From Prochlorococcus sp. AG-388-A01 (GTDB lineage Bacteria > Cyanobacteriota > Cyanobacteriia > PCC-6307 > Cyanobiaceae), in contig QCGK01000006.1 in NCBI GenBank assembly GCA_003279945.1, positions 1 through 64,000 of the forward strand: DNA of 64,000 nucleotides, read 5' to 3'. Positions 26,088 through 36,969 of this stretch are shown here, in pieces; within the stretch, counting starts at the first letter, position 1, and each line of letters opens with the position of its first letter. A program made the position numbers and the translations under genes. Below the pieces are notes generated by a model that did not search any database, was not told the DNA's origin, and saw only the letters and a list, made by a program, of their open reading frames with translations.

Positions 26088-26663
26088 AAATGTTAATCTT
26101 GACTGACCATAGTCCCTTACATCTATAGTTTCCCATAAAGAACTTTTTTTGATATATACGTTTGGAGAATGTTCACAAATAACTATTGAATGTTTTTTTA
26201 AAAAATTACACTTGAAAATTTGATCTAAAACTAATTCATGGAAATTCACATCATAAGGAGGGTCTAGATAAACAAAATCAAATTTTAATTTGCTTAAATC
26301 CATAATTTTAGATGATAAGTTTCTCTCGTAATTTGGTTTTGTCCAGCTCAAAACGTCTTTACAAATAACCTCTATATCACTTTTCCTATTCTCTATATCA
26401 TCCAACGAAAGTAGGTTTTCTAAGCAAATTTTTGAATTGATTTTGTTTTTTTCAATTGCAATTATTTTTCTTGCCCCATGATTATATGCTTCACAAGATA
26501 TGGCACCTGTTCCGCTAAATAAATCTAACCAGTTACTGTTTTCAACTTTATTGTTCAATATATTAAAGATTGCCTCTCTCACTCTTAAAGTTGTAGGTCT
26601 GGTAAAGAAATTATTTGGACTTCGGAGTTTTTTACCACCTATTAATCTTAAGTTTGTCTTCAT
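26064..26663 (-). CDS. rsmD: 16S rRNA guanine-N2 methyltransferase RsmD
   Basis: RsmD methylates G966 (E. coli numbering) of 16S rRNA during small-subunit assembly. The 199-residue product has the family start ([12 protein letters not shown]), the SAM motif [11 protein letters not shown] (about 46-56) and the N2-methylase motif DPPYD (about 136-140). The C-terminus SRLTFL is usual, but its final residues are encoded antisense to the end of petG (24-base overlap). It follows hisH on the same strand. Confidence 0.92.
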   Translation of the reverse strand: MKTNLRLIGGKKLRSPNNFFTRPTTLRVREAIFNILNNKVENSNWLDLFSGTGAISCEAYNHGARKIIAIEKNKINSKICLENLLSLDDIENRKSDIEVICKDVLSWTKPNYERNLSSKIMDLSKLKFDFVYLDPPYDVNFHELVLDQIFKCNFLKKHSIVICEHSPNVYIKKSSLWETIDVRDYGQSRLTFLINVQHP

Positions 26664-26676
26664 CAGTAATTATCAG

Positions 26677-27294
26677 TTATTGAATATTACTAAGCCATCG
26701 TCTCAAAAGTTTTTCTCCAGTTTTACCAGATTTTTCTGGATGAAATTGACAGGCTAATAAATTATCATTCTCAATCATCGCTGTTAATTTTTCAGAACCA
26801 TAATTAACCTGGGCTGCAATAATGTCATTGGTATCTGGGACTGCATGATAGGAATGTACAAAATATACCCAATTATTTAATTCTTCTAACTCTAATAAGG
26901 TATTCGGTTTTGTAGGTATGAGTTGGCACCAACCCATGTGAGGGATTCTTTGATTAATCACATTAGGTATTTTTTGTATTTTCCCCTTTAGGATTCCTAT
27001 TCCTTGAACTTTTCCTTCATCACTAGATTCAAAAAGTAGTTGAAGACCTAAACAAATCCCTAAAAAAGACTTCCCGCTGTTAATCCAATTTTTTAAATCA
27101 GCTATCAAATCCGTATTGAGGAGGTTAATCATCGCAGGATCAAATGCTCCAACACCAGGAAGTATTATCGCCTTACAATTTTTTGATTCATTAAAGTTTT
27201 TGATTAATATTATTTCTTCTCCAAGACTTTCTAGAGATTTTGTTACAGAATGAATGTTACCCATTCCATAGTCTATAAGTCCAATTTTATGCAA
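26677..27294 (-). CDS. hisH: imidazole glycerol phosphate synthase, glutaminase subunit HisH
   Basis: HisH releases ammonia from glutamine for HisF in histidine and AICAR formation. The class I glutamine amidotransferase triad is visible: C81 in LGICLGLQLLF, H185 and E187 in QFHPEKSG. The N-terminus IGLIDYGMGNIHSV is diagnostic. At 205 residues it is full length. It lies 11 bases after trxA and before rsmD. Confidence 0.95.
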   Translation of the reverse strand: MHKIGLIDYGMGNIHSVTKSLESLGEEIILIKNFNESKNCKAIILPGVGAFDPAMINLLNTDLIADLKNWINSGKSFLGICLGLQLLFESSDEGKVQGIGILKGKIQKIPNVINQRIPHMGWCQLIPTKPNTLLELEELNNWVYFVHSYHAVPDTNDIIAAQVNYGSEKLTAMIENDNLLACQFHPEKSGKTGEKLLRRWLSNIQ

Positions 27295-27305
27295 GGCTAT
27301 TTATG

Positions 27306-27629
27306 TTATAGATGCTTAGTTAAAGTGCTAGAAAGAGTTGCTTTTGGTACTGCTCCAACAACAGTATCAACTTTTTGGCCTCCTTTGAAGATCATTAATG
27401 TTGGAATACTTCTAATCCCATATTGACTTGCAACATTTGGGTTCTCATCTGTGTTTAATTTAAAAACTTTAATTTTCCCTTCAAAGTCTTTTGAGATTTC
27501 TTCTACAACTGGTGCGACCATCCTACAAGGTCCACACCAAGGTGCCCAAAAATCAACCAATACTGGCAGATCACTTTGTAGTACATCTTTGTCAAATGAA
27601 GAATCAGTTACGGCTGGAGCTGATGACAT
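27306..27629 (-). CDS. trxA: thioredoxin
   Basis: This 107-residue m-type thioredoxin reduces target disulphides and links photosynthetic redox state to enzyme activity. The active site is WCGPC (31-35), with the cis-Pro region [10 protein letters not shown]. The length is usual. The Yfr1 small RNA lies 92 bases upstream of its start on the same strand. Confidence 0.96.
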   Translation of the reverse strand: MSSAPAVTDSSFDKDVLQSDLPVLVDFWAPWCGPCRMVAPVVEEISKDFEGKIKVFKLNTDENPNVASQYGIRSIPTLMIFKGGQKVDTVVGAVPKATLSSTLTKHL

Positions 27630-27720
27630 AATTTAAGTATTCCTTTTAGAAAATTTAGCAGGCAATTCTTTTAAGTGATGATTTCATTACAGATAAAATA
27701 ATATAAGTAACAAAATATCT

Positions 27721-27776
27721 AAAAAAAGCCCGAGTTATCGGGCGATTTAGTGTGTGAGGAGCATGGGGTTTCCCCC
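27721..27776 (-). ncRNA. yfr1: Yfr1 small regulatory RNA
   Basis: On the minus strand the RNA starts with a GGGG-AAA-CCCC hairpin, then an unpaired stretch containing CTCCTCACAC, then a GCCCGA/TCGGGC hairpin and a run of seven T. This layout, the CTCCTCACAC element and the place between guaB3 and trxA identify Yfr1, an abundant cyanobacterial RNA that pairs with mRNAs such as those for outer-membrane proteins. The 3' hairpin is also its terminator. A TATTAT-like -10 lies just upstream of the probable 5' end. Confidence 0.95.
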
Positions 27777-27855
27777 ATTATTTAATAATAACTCCTAATA
27801 CGAAATTTTTTCAATTAATGCTTAATTTACTACGATTATAATTTTCTCTAAAAAA

Positions 27856-29031
27856 CTATTTGCCCATTCCAAGCTGCTGAGCTTTTTGATAAACCTTACC
27901 CTCTGTCAGAAGAGATGGCGCAATAACTATTTCAACTTCTTGCATTTCTTTAATATTTTTAGCCCCAAGAGTACTCATCGATGTTCTAATAGCACCTAAT
28001 AAATTATGTGTCCCATCATCAAGCAAAGCGGGGCCTCTAATTATCCTTTCTAAGGATCCTGTAGACCCAACTTCAATTCTTGTACCCCTCGGCAATATAG
28101 GACTTGGAGTAGCCATACCCCAGTGAAATCCTTTACCTGGAGCATTTGAGGACTTAGCTATTGGCGAGCCAATCATTACAGCATCCGCACCACATGCTAA
28201 ACATTTACAAATATCTCCGCCCGTTACAATTCCTCCATCTCCAATAATAGGAATATAACGACCACTTTCTTTAAAATAATCATCTCTTGCAGAACTACAA
28301 TCAGCAATTGCCGTTGCTTGAGGGATTCCAATTCCTAATACCCCTCTTGAAGTACATGCAGCTCCTGGACCTATACCAACCATTAATCCTGCAACTCCAG
28401 CATTCATTAAAAGTTTGGCAACTTCGTAAGTAACACAATTACCAGCTACTACGGGGACTTTCATGGATTGACAGAGATCTTTAATATTTAAGCTTTCTTT
28501 ACCTTCCATACCAAGATGCTCAGTTGAAACAACGGTTCCTTGAAGGAAAAATAAATCTATACTGGAACTATTAAGTATTTCTTGAAATTTTATGGCAGCT
28601 TGAGGAGTTCCACTTAGCGCAGCAATACCTCCTTTTTCTTTGACCTCATTTATTCTCTTTAAAATTAATTCCTCCTTAACGGGTTCACTATATATCTTCT
28701 GCATTAATGGAACAAACTCATTTTTACCAACTGATGCTATTTGATTTAATATTTCATCAGGATTTTCATATCTTGTTTGTATTCCCTCCATATTAATAAC
28801 CCCAAGGGCACCTAATTTGGTAAGTTCTGCAGCAGTATTAACATCAACAACACTATCCATAGCACTGGCTATGATTGGAACATCTCTTTTTATATCACCT
28901 ATCATCCAAGAAGGATCAGTCAAATCATAATCAAGTGTTCTTTTTCCAGGAACTAACGCTATTTCGTCAATACCATAAGCCCTTCTGACTTTTTTGTTTA
29001 ATCCAAGTTCAATATTCACGGAATTTATCAT
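27856..29031 (-). CDS. guaB3: IMP dehydrogenase, GuaB3 type (no CBS domains)
   Basis: This oxidises IMP to XMP in guanine nucleotide synthesis. The 391-residue TIM barrel has the Cys loop GPGAACTSRG (221-230, catalytic C226) and IGDGGIVTGGD. It lacks the two CBS domains that lengthen classical IMPDH to about 490 residues. That, and MEGIQTRYENPD near 81-92, fits the GuaB3 branch found in cyanobacteria and actinobacteria. It is divergent from gyrA, with 167 bases between the starts. Confidence 0.9.
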   Translation of the reverse strand: MINSVNIELGLNKKVRRAYGIDEIALVPGKRTLDYDLTDPSWMIGDIKRDVPIIASAMDSVVDVNTAAELTKLGALGVINMEGIQTRYENPDEILNQIASVGKNEFVPLMQKIYSEPVKEELILKRINEVKEKGGIAALSGTPQAAIKFQEILNSSSIDLFFLQGTVVSTEHLGMEGKESLNIKDLCQSMKVPVVAGNCVTYEVAKLLMNAGVAGLMVGIGPGAACTSRGVLGIGIPQATAIADCSSARDDYFKESGRYIPIIGDGGIVTGGDICKCLACGADAVMIGSPIAKSSNAPGKGFHWGMATPSPILPRGTRIEVGSTGSLERIIRGPALLDDGTHNLLGAIRTSMSTLGAKNIKEMQEVEIVIAPSLLTEGKVYQKAQQLGMGK

Positions 29032-29198
29032 TTATTTTGATTAAATTAACAACTAAAGGGGTAATAAGCCAAGGTTTATTCAAAAACAAAATGTTTTTTT
29101 TAAATTTGTGTGTGAATGTGAGTATTTGAGAATTAAATATAACTTTTTTTTTATTCATTATGACAATCAGCCATTATTATTAAAGAAAGGTTTTTTGT

Positions 29199-31796
29199 AT
29201 GTCTGATATTATAGATTCCGACAATTCTGGATTAAACGAAGATAATGATCGAATTATTCAGACCGACTTAAGAAACGAGATGTCTCGCTCTTATCTCGAA
29301 TATGCAATGAGCGTTATAGTTGGTCGTGCGCTTCCAGATGCAAGGGATGGATTAAAGCCTGTTCATAGAAGAATTCTTTATGCAATGTATGAACTCGGTT
29401 TAACTAGTGGTAGACCTTACAGAAAATGTGCAAGGGTTGTTGGAGAAGTACTTGGTAAATACCATCCCCATGGTGACACTGCGGTCTATGATGCTTTGGT
29501 TAGGATGGCTCAGGATTTTTCTATGAGAATGCCACTTATAGATGGTCATGGAAACTTTGGATCTGTAGACAACGATCCCCCTGCAGCAATGAGATATACA
29601 GAATCTCGTCTACAATCCCTTACAGATGAAAGTTTATTAGAGGATATTGAATCTGAAACTGTAGATTTTGCTGATAACTTTGACGGTTCTCAACAAGAGC
29701 CCACAGTTTTACCTGCAAGAATCCCTCAACTGCTTCTAAATGGATCATCTGGAATAGCGGTAGGAATGGCAACTAATATACCGCCACATAACTTAGGAGA
29801 ATTAATAAATGGTCTTAAATTAATTATTAAAAACCCCTCTATTGTAGATAGAGAACTTTTTGAAATAATTAAAGGTCCAGATTTTCCCACTGGTGGTCAA
29901 ATCTTAGGAAGAGACGGTATCAGAGAAACTTTCAAAACAGGAAGAGGCTCAATAACTATGAGAGGTGTAGCAAATATTGAGCAAATCAAATCAGCTGGTA
30001 GAGCAGAAAAAGATGCAGTAATAATTACGGAACTCCCATTTCAAACTAACAAAGCGGGCTTGATTGAGAGAATTGCAGATATGGTTAATGAAAAAAAATT
30101 AGAAGGTATTTCTGATATTAGGGATGAAAGTGATCGAGATGGTATGAGAATTGTTATCGAGTTAAAAAGAGATGCATATCCACAAGTAGTTTTAAATAAT
30201 TTATTTAAGTTAACACCACTACAAAATAACTTTAGTGCAAATATTCTAGCCCTAGTTAGAGGAGAGCCTACAACTCTTTCACTTAGAAAAATGTTAGATG
30301 TATTTCTTGATTTCAGGGTAGAGACAATAAAGCGAAGAACAGCATTTTTATTAAAAAAGGCAGAAGAAAGGGATCATATTGTGAAAGGTCTTTTATTAGC
30401 TTTAGAGGCTATGGATGAAATTATCAATTTAATAAGATCAGCGAAGGATTCAATTTCAGCTCGAGAAAAATTACAAACTGATCATGAATTATCATCCACT
30501 CAGGCAGATGCAATTCTACAAATGCAGTTAAGAAGATTAACAGCCCTCGAGGCAGATAAAATAAAAGTAGAACATGATGAATTAACACGAAAAATCGACC
30601 AATATCAGCAAATATTAAATAGTAAAGAAAGAATTTTTGAAATTATTCTTGAAGAACTTAATAAAATCGATGAAAGATTCTCTTCTCCTAGAAAAACAGA
30701 AATATTAGATTTAGGAGGCGGATTAGATGATATTGATCTCATAGCTAATGACAGATCCGTTGTTCTATTGACTGAAGCAGGTTATTTAAAAAGGATGCCT
30801 GTTAATGATTTTGAATCTACCAGCCGTGGTTCAAGGGGTAAAGCCGGCACAAAAACCAAAGAAGATGATGACGTGAAATTATTTATAAGCTGTAACGATC
30901 ATGATACTCTTTTGCTTTTCAGTGATAGAGGAGTAGCTTATGCTCTCCCAGCATATAGAGTTCCTATGAGTAGCAGAACAGCAAAAGGCACTCCATCAGT
31001 TCAACTTCTCCCAATCCCAAGAGAAGAAAAAATAACATCACTAGTTGCTGTAGATTCTTTTGTTGACGATCGTTATTTATTAATGCTAACCAAGGCCGGC
31101 TTTATAAAAAGAACTGCACTTTCTGCTTTCTCGAAAATTCGCTCAAATGGTTTAATAGCAATAAATCTTGAAGATGGAGATGCCCTAACCTGGGTCAGAT
31201 TATCAAAAGAAGGTGATAGTGTTTTAATTGGATCTAAAACAGGAATGGCTATTCATTTCAGATTAGATATCAATGAATTAAGACCACTTGGAAGAACAGC
31301 AAGAGGGGTTAAATCAATGAACTTAAGAGGAGGAGATAATCTAGTTTCCATGGATGTTTTAACATCTAATTTGGTTGATGAATTGGCTAAAATTGAGGAG
31401 CATAAAGAAGAAGTTAATGATAATATCGAGGAAAATTCCTCAAATGGTCCATGGGTATTAATAGCCAGTGCATTTGGACTAGGAAAGAGAGTACCTGTAA
31501 CTCAATTTAGATTACAAAAAAGAGCAGGCATGGGTTTGAGAGCAATAAAATTCAGAATCAAAGATGATGAGCTAGTTTGTTTGAAGGTCCTTGGGCAAGG
31601 AGAAGAATTACTTCTTGTGACCGAAAAAGGCGTAATAGTTAGAACAAACGCAGATAAAATCTCTCAGCAATCCAGAGCGGCTACAGGAGTAAAATTACAA
31701 AGATTAGATGAAGGTGATCATTTATCAGAAGTGGTATTAGTACCTCGTGAACAAATAGAGGAGAAAGACCAACTTAGCTCAGTTGAAGAAAATTAA
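29199..31796 (+). CDS. gyrA: DNA gyrase subunit A (GyrA-family topoisomerase)
   Basis: This subunit cuts and rejoins DNA as gyrase introduces negative supercoils. The winged-helix part has the catalytic Tyr133 in RYTESRL, and the quinolone region [12 protein letters not shown] carries Thr94 where E. coli has Ser83. The C-terminal beta-pinwheel begins near 520 and has a degenerate GyrA box, RGSRGKAG (about 543-550). At 865 residues it is full length. An AAGAAAGG ribosome site lies 8 bases before ATG. ParC is the alternative, but length and pinwheel favour GyrA. Confidence 0.92.
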   Translation: MSDIIDSDNSGLNEDNDRIIQTDLRNEMSRSYLEYAMSVIVGRALPDARDGLKPVHRRILYAMYELGLTSGRPYRKCARVVGEVLGKYHPHGDTAVYDALVRMAQDFSMRMPLIDGHGNFGSVDNDPPAAMRYTESRLQSLTDESLLEDIESETVDFADNFDGSQQEPTVLPARIPQLLLNGSSGIAVGMATNIPPHNLGELINGLKLIIKNPSIVDRELFEIIKGPDFPTGGQILGRDGIRETFKTGRGSITMRGVANIEQIKSAGRAEKDAVIITELPFQTNKAGLIERIADMVNEKKLEGISDIRDESDRDGMRIVIELKRDAYPQVVLNNLFKLTPLQNNFSANILALVRGEPTTLSLRKMLDVFLDFRVETIKRRTAFLLKKAEERDHIVKGLLLALEAMDEIINLIRSAKDSISAREKLQTDHELSSTQADAILQMQLRRLTALEADKIKVEHDELTRKIDQYQQILNSKERIFEIILEELNKIDERFSSPRKTEILDLGGGLDDIDLIANDRSVVLLTEAGYLKRMPVNDFESTSRGSRGKAGTKTKEDDDVKLFISCNDHDTLLLFSDRGVAYALPAYRVPMSSRTAKGTPSVQLLPIPREEKITSLVAVDSFVDDRYLLMLTKAGFIKRTALSAFSKIRSNGLIAINLEDGDALTWVRLSKEGDSVLIGSKTGMAIHFRLDINELRPLGRTARGVKSMNLRGGDNLVSMDVLTSNLVDELAKIEEHKEEVNDNIEENSSNGPWVLIASAFGLGKRVPVTQFRLQKRAGMGLRAIKFRIKDDELVCLKVLGQGEELLLVTEKGVIVRTNADKISQQSRAATGVKLQRLDEGDHLSEVVLVPREQIEEKDQLSSVEEN

Positions 31797-31820
31797 ATGA
31801 TGTATGGATAGTTAAATAAT

Positions 31821-33032
31821 ATGGAAATACTTGATATATTAATTTTAGGTTCCGGTCCTGCAGCATTATGTTTAGCCTCAGAATTAGCCAAGCAGGATCT
31901 AAAAATTAAGGGAATATCAACTAAATCTCCAAATGAAAAATGGGAGAATACATATGGCATATGGGCATCAGAATTAGAGGAATTAGGATTAGAGTCTTTG
32001 TTATCTCACCGATGGTGTAAAACAGTTAGTTTTTTTGGGAATGGGGAAAGTAAAAAAGGGGATACTCCTACAAAACACAACTATGATTATGGTTTAATAA
32101 ATCAAGAAGCCTTTCAAAATGAACTTTTAAAGAAATGTAAAGGGATTGAATGGTTAAATGAAACAGCAAAAGACATTAAAGAAAAAAATAAACTATCTGA
32201 GGTAACTTGTTTTTCAGGTCTAAGAATAAAGGCGAGGTTAGTTATTGACGCGAGTGGTCATAAAAGTAATTTTGTAAAAAGACCAGTTCAAAATGAGATA
32301 GCTCAGCAGGCTGCTTACGGGATTGTAGGTAAATTCACATCACCACCTGTTAATAAGGATCAGTTTGTTTTAATGGATTTTCGTCCAAATCATTTAAACA
32401 ACGAAGAAAAGTTATCATCTCCTTCCTTTCTTTATGCAATGGATCTTGGAAATGAAACTTTTTTTGTTGAAGAAACCTCATTAGCTAGTTATCCTGCATT
32501 ATCACAAGAAAATCTTAAAAAAAGACTTTTTAAAAGACTTAATAATAAGGGTATTAAGGTAAGTAAAATTTTTCATGAAGAGAATTGCCTTTTCCCTATG
32601 AATTTACCTCTACCATTTAAAAAACAATTTGTACTTGGTTTCGGAGGAGCCGCAAGTATGGTTCATCCTGCATCAGGATATATGATCGGATCTTTATTAA
32701 GAAGGGCTCCACTCCTTGCAGAAAAATTAGCAATCTTTTTAAAAGAACCTAATTTAAGTTCTCTAGAGCTAGCTACAAAAGGTTGGGATATACTATGGCC
32801 TTACGAGTTAACGCAAAGGCACAAACTTTACCAATATGGTCTAAGAAGATTAATGAGTTTTGACGAAAGCAGATTAAGAAGCTTTTTCTCAAATTTCTTT
32901 AGATTATCGACAAATGAATGGGTAGGTTTTCTTACTAATACACTTCCACTCCCAAAACTAATATACGTTATGAGTAAAATGTTCATAAATTCACCTCTAA
33001 AAGTAAAACTAGGAATGCTTAAGTTAAATTAG
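31821..33032 (+). CDS. crtL: lycopene cyclase (CrtL, probably beta)
   Basis: This flavoprotein cyclises the ends of lycopene to make beta-carotene. The FAD motif ILGSGPAALCLASELA is at 8-23, followed by ENTYGIWASE, and the family text GGAASMVHPASGYMIG is near 275-290. At 403 residues it matches plant-type CrtL. Prochlorococcus has two related cyclases, beta and epsilon. The place next to gyrA suggests the beta type to me, but the sequence alone does not prove it. Confidence 0.88.
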   Translation: MEILDILILGSGPAALCLASELAKQDLKIKGISTKSPNEKWENTYGIWASELEELGLESLLSHRWCKTVSFFGNGESKKGDTPTKHNYDYGLINQEAFQNELLKKCKGIEWLNETAKDIKEKNKLSEVTCFSGLRIKARLVIDASGHKSNFVKRPVQNEIAQQAAYGIVGKFTSPPVNKDQFVLMDFRPNHLNNEEKLSSPSFLYAMDLGNETFFVEETSLASYPALSQENLKKRLFKRLNNKGIKVSKIFHEENCLFPMNLPLPFKKQFVLGFGGAASMVHPASGYMIGSLLRRAPLLAEKLAIFLKEPNLSSLELATKGWDILWPYELTQRHKLYQYGLRRLMSFDESRLRSFFSNFFRLSTNEWVGFLTNTLPLPKLIYVMSKMFINSPLKVKLGMLKLN

Positions 33033-33038
33033 TTTTTT

Positions 33039-34622
33039 TTATTTTCGCCAATCATCAATATTAATATCTGGAAAAACTTTATCTTCTTCCTCTATATCTT
33101 TGAGAAGTTTTAAATTAACAATGGAATGATTATTTATCATTTCAACCAATTTCCAGAACCTGAGTAGGTGTCTTTCTATCCTCTCTTTTGCAAGCTCAGT
33201 TGTGGTCCCAGCCCTTAGAATAAAACTCCAATCAGAGGACTCAGAGAGAAGTAGTTCTCTTGCAGCTTGCTTAAAGAGTCTTGAAGATAAATCATTATTA
33301 AAATTTTTCAAGCATAAATCAACAAAAATTGAGCCTGCTTTTGTGATTTCTGGAACGATCCATGCATTTGCATCATTAATCCAATAATTATGGTAACCAC
33401 CTTGCCCCCAGCTTGATGACGATGGATCACAAATCTGAAGATTTGGCTTTTGCATTAAGAATTCTTTTAAATTTGTAAGCTTAATTGAATATTTACTAGA
33501 GTTCTTTAAAATATTTTCAATAAAATAGGGTCCCTCATACCACCAATGACCAAATAACTCTGCATCAAATGGAGCTACCAATAAAGGCTTAAAAGAAGAG
33601 GACAAAGTTAAATTTTCTAATTGTTTGGATCTAGCTAGAAGATAAGCATTAGCATGTTCTGCAGCCTTCTTTTTTGCTTCATTTTCTAGGTAAAACTTCT
33701 TTTTCCCTAATGGTACGTTTGCATCTGTAATCTTATGAAACTTTAAACCCAAGGGTCTTTTTGTTGAAATACCTTTCTTTTGGAGCTTATAGATAGGTAA
33801 TTCCCACCCTAAATCTTTATGAAATTCCCTATAGACCTTATCGCCAGGGAATCCGTCCTTGGCAGACCAAACGGGCAAGGTTGACTCACCATCTCTCCCA
33901 AAGAATGCAATTCCTTTTTTCGAGCATATTGGAGCGTAAACACCATACCTAGGCCTTGGTGTGGAATTTAGAATCCCATGGCCGTCTAAGATTGTATATC
34001 TAATTCCAGAATTAAATAGTATTTCATCTAAATTCTCATAATATGCACATTCAGGTAACCAAATACCTAAAGGCTTTGTTCCAAAAATATTTTCATGGCT
34101 CCTAATGGCTGTATTAATTTGTCCTCTAACAGTTTCAGGATTCTCCCTAAGAATTGGCAAATATCCGTGTGTAGCAGCACAAGTAAGAATATCCAAATTT
34201 CCAGAGTTCTCTAAAACTCTAAACTTCTCAATTAAATTTCCAGAACAATTTTGCCAATATAGGTATTTGTCATTAAGATTTTTTATTAAAAATGCAGAAG
34301 CATTTTTCTCTTCTTGTGGCAGTTCTTTTAAGAAATCATTCCTTGTTTTAATCCAGCTTGGGAAAGTTTCTTGAATTTGTTTATTATTTAGAAGCGATAA
34401 TAATGTTGGAGACAAACTAATAGTAAGTTTTGTATTTACAGGATTTTCATTTTTTGAAGATTCAATTGATTGAAGTAGTGGTATATAACATTCCAAAATA
34501 GCCTGAAATAACCAATCCTCCTCTAAGGAGTTTTTTTCATTTTTTCTGACATAAGGGAGATGAGCATGTAAAACTATCGCTAACTGGCCTAAAACATTGT
34601 TTTTAGAGTATTGCCCATTCAT
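33039..34622 (-). CDS. GH57 glycoside hydrolase, 1,4-alpha-glucan branching type
   Basis: This GH57 enzyme probably forms or remodels alpha-1,6 branches in glycogen. Motifs in order are LHAHLPYVR (18-26), the nucleophile Glu191 in GIWLPECAY, and the acid Asp near residue 350 in FDAELFGHWWYEG. The C-terminal helical domain follows to residue 527, the usual length of the branching-enzyme subgroup. An amylopullulanase-like activity is possible. It is convergent with crtL, 6 bases apart. Confidence 0.85.
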   Translation of the reverse strand: MNGQYSKNNVLGQLAIVLHAHLPYVRKNEKNSLEEDWLFQAILECYIPLLQSIESSKNENPVNTKLTISLSPTLLSLLNNKQIQETFPSWIKTRNDFLKELPQEEKNASAFLIKNLNDKYLYWQNCSGNLIEKFRVLENSGNLDILTCAATHGYLPILRENPETVRGQINTAIRSHENIFGTKPLGIWLPECAYYENLDEILFNSGIRYTILDGHGILNSTPRPRYGVYAPICSKKGIAFFGRDGESTLPVWSAKDGFPGDKVYREFHKDLGWELPIYKLQKKGISTKRPLGLKFHKITDANVPLGKKKFYLENEAKKKAAEHANAYLLARSKQLENLTLSSSFKPLLVAPFDAELFGHWWYEGPYFIENILKNSSKYSIKLTNLKEFLMQKPNLQICDPSSSSWGQGGYHNYWINDANAWIVPEITKAGSIFVDLCLKNFNNDLSSRLFKQAARELLLSESSDWSFILRAGTTTELAKERIERHLLRFWKLVEMINNHSIVNLKLLKDIEEEDKVFPDINIDDWRK

Positions 34623-34786
34623 ACTTTTTAAAATTTATACCTGTAATTCTATAAAAAATCAAAATTAACCTTTTATAAAAAGGAAACTTTAATCCTAAAA
34701 GAATACTTTAATAATTTAAGTATTTCATTTTTTTTTTTAGAATTTTAATCATTATTGTTAAGTTATGAGCCCGTAAAAATTTTTTA

Positions 34787-34815
34787 TTGACAAAATCTAG
34801 TCAAATATTTTTAAT
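34787..34815 (+). promoter_or_regulatory. putative leuA promoter
   Basis: A perfect TTGACA (34787-34792) is followed after 17 bases by TTTAAT (34810-34815), a normal sigma-70 layout, 32 bases before the leuA ATG. The rest of the 225-base gap upstream shows no leader peptide rich in leucine codons and no attenuator hairpin that I can see. Confidence 0.55.
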
Positions 34816-34847
34816 TAGCTTAATATAAGTATAGATTAATCCCTTTA

Positions 34848-36488
34848 ATGTCCAAAGATCCTGGAAGAATTTTGATCTTTGATACAACTCTTCGAGATGG
34901 AGAGCAATCTCCTGGTGCAAGTTTAAATCTTGAAGAAAAACTTGCTATCGCACATCAATTAGCAAGATTAGGGGTGGATGTTATTGAGGCTGGATTCCCT
35001 TTCGCAAGTCAAGGAGATTTTAAAGCTGTTAATAAAATTGCCAAGGTTGTAGGGAAAGAACATGGACCTATAATATGCGGTTTGGCCAGAGCGTCCAAAG
35101 GAGATATAAAAGCATGTTATGAAGCAGTAAGTCCAGCTCCCAAGAAAAGAATACATACTTTTATTGCCACTAGTGATATTCACCTTAAACATAAACTTAA
35201 AAAATCCAGAAAAGATGTTCTTCAAATAGTTCCAGAAATGGTTAATTATGCAAAATCATTGGTAGATGATATTGAGTTTTCTTGTGAAGATGCCTCAAGG
35301 AGTGATCCTGATTTTTTATACGAAGTGATTCAACTAGCAATTTCTGCAGGAGCGACAACAATAAATATCCCTGATACTGTTGGATTTACAACTCCTAGTG
35401 AATTTGGCAAACTAATTGCCGATATAAATAAAAACGTTCCAAATATTGATGAGGCAACAATCTCGGTTCATGGTCATAATGATTTAGGTTTAGCAGTAGC
35501 CAATTTTCTAGAGGCAGTAAAAAATGGAGCCAGACAACTAGAATGTACTATAAATGGAATTGGTGAAAGAGCCGGGAATGCCTCTCTAGAAGAATTAGTA
35601 ATGGCATTGCATGTTAGGAAAAGTTTTTTTAATAGTTTTTTTAAAAGAAATCCAGATTCACCAACTCCTCTTACAGCCATAAGAACAGAAGAAATAACAA
35701 AAACCTCTAGACTTGTTTCCAACCTAACTGGAATGACTGTTCAACCTAATAAAGCAATTGTAGGAGCTAACGCTTTCGCACATGAATCAGGCATTCATCA
35801 GGATGGGGTTTTAAAAAATAGACTCACTTACGAAATTATTGATGCGAAAACCGTTGGTTTAAATGACAACAAAATATCTTTAGGGAAACTTAGTGGAAGA
35901 AGTGCAGTAAGAGCAAGATTAGAAGAGATGGGATATGACTTGAGCCGAGAAGATCTAAATGATGCTTTTGCTCGTTTTAAGGATTTAGCTGACAGAAAAA
36001 GAGAAATTACTGATAGAGATTTGGAAGCAATTGTTAGTGAACAAGTACAGCTCCCAGAAGCTAAATTCCAATTAAGTCTTGTACAAGTAAGTTGCGGTAA
36101 CGCATCTAAACCTACTGCCACCATTTCGCTTCTAAATACGGAAGATAATACTGAGGATACTGCTGTATCAATAGGGACTGGGCCCGTTGATGCTGTATGC
36201 GAGGCTTTAAATAAATTAGCTAAAGTTCCTAATGAATTAATTGAATTTTCTGTAAAGTCGGTAACAGAAGGAATTGATGCTTTGGGCGAAGTAACAATAA
36301 GAATAAGAAGGGATAATAAAATATATTCTGGTCATTCTGCCGACACTGATGTTGTAGTTGCTGCTGCGAATGCTTACGTCAATGCTTTAAATAGACTTGT
36401 TTTTTCTGAGAAAAAAAGTTCAATTCACCCACAATTTGATAATTTAGAAAATCCTGATAAAAAATTTCTATCTAATCATGCAAATTAA
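34848..36488 (+). CDS. leuA: 2-isopropylmalate synthase
   Basis: LeuA condenses 2-oxoisovalerate with acetyl-CoA, the first committed step of leucine synthesis. The catalytic barrel starts with [14 protein letters not shown] (10-23) and has metal-site text [13 protein letters not shown] near 205-217 and [11 protein letters not shown] near 305-315. The C-terminal LeuA regulatory domain (about 390-510) gives feedback inhibition by leucine. At 546 residues it is full length. Confidence 0.95.
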   Translation: MSKDPGRILIFDTTLRDGEQSPGASLNLEEKLAIAHQLARLGVDVIEAGFPFASQGDFKAVNKIAKVVGKEHGPIICGLARASKGDIKACYEAVSPAPKKRIHTFIATSDIHLKHKLKKSRKDVLQIVPEMVNYAKSLVDDIEFSCEDASRSDPDFLYEVIQLAISAGATTINIPDTVGFTTPSEFGKLIADINKNVPNIDEATISVHGHNDLGLAVANFLEAVKNGARQLECTINGIGERAGNASLEELVMALHVRKSFFNSFFKRNPDSPTPLTAIRTEEITKTSRLVSNLTGMTVQPNKAIVGANAFAHESGIHQDGVLKNRLTYEIIDAKTVGLNDNKISLGKLSGRSAVRARLEEMGYDLSREDLNDAFARFKDLADRKREITDRDLEAIVSEQVQLPEAKFQLSLVQVSCGNASKPTATISLLNTEDNTEDTAVSIGTGPVDAVCEALNKLAKVPNELIEFSVKSVTEGIDALGEVTIRIRRDNKIYSGHSADTDVVVAAANAYVNALNRLVFSEKKSSIHPQFDNLENPDKKFLSNHAN

Positions 36489-36568
36489 ATTATTTCTTAG
36501 GAATATTAAGTAGTTTTAAAAATAGTCTCTTAATATTGTAGATTAACCTAATAGTTAAGCAGTAAATA

Positions 36569-36961
36569 ATGAGAGAAAGGTTACTAGGATATTGGGCACT
36601 TTCTTGGGTTGGGTTAATCAGCAATATAATTGCACTCCCAATAATCGCATTAATAATAAGTTATGGGCCTCCACTAAAAGTTGCAAATATAACTCTTGCC
36701 ATAAGTCTTGGCTGGCCTACTGCGATTGTTGGAATAGTTTCTTCAGCAGCTCTTTTAGCTGAGAAAAAATGGGGAGTAACTTTAACTCTAGTATCTTTAT
36801 CAATGGCAATTTCTGGAATGGGTCCATATTCAGTGGTAAGACTCATAACTCTTCAAGACATTTTTGGAATTGGTGGCTTTACTCTTTTAACAACATTATT
36901 AAGTACATTAGCTCTTCTATATTGGTGTAATCCAAAACATCGAAGAAGTATCAGGCTATAA
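36569..36961 (+). CDS. conserved membrane protein, 130 aa
   Basis: The product has four hydrophobic segments (about 11-32, 40-62, 70-90 and 97-117) and a basic C-terminal tail (NPKHRRSIRL). It has no signal peptide and no recognised motif. It lies 80 bases after leuA on the same strand, but with no shown link to leucine synthesis. Its stop is 8 bases from the convergent HD-domain gene. Confidence 0.6.
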   Translation: MRERLLGYWALSWVGLISNIIALPIIALIISYGPPLKVANITLAISLGWPTAIVGIVSSAALLAEKKWGVTLTLVSLSMAISGMGPYSVVRLITLQDIFGIGGFTLLTTLLSTLALLYWCNPKHRRSIRL

Positions 36962-36969
36962 ATTAAAAA

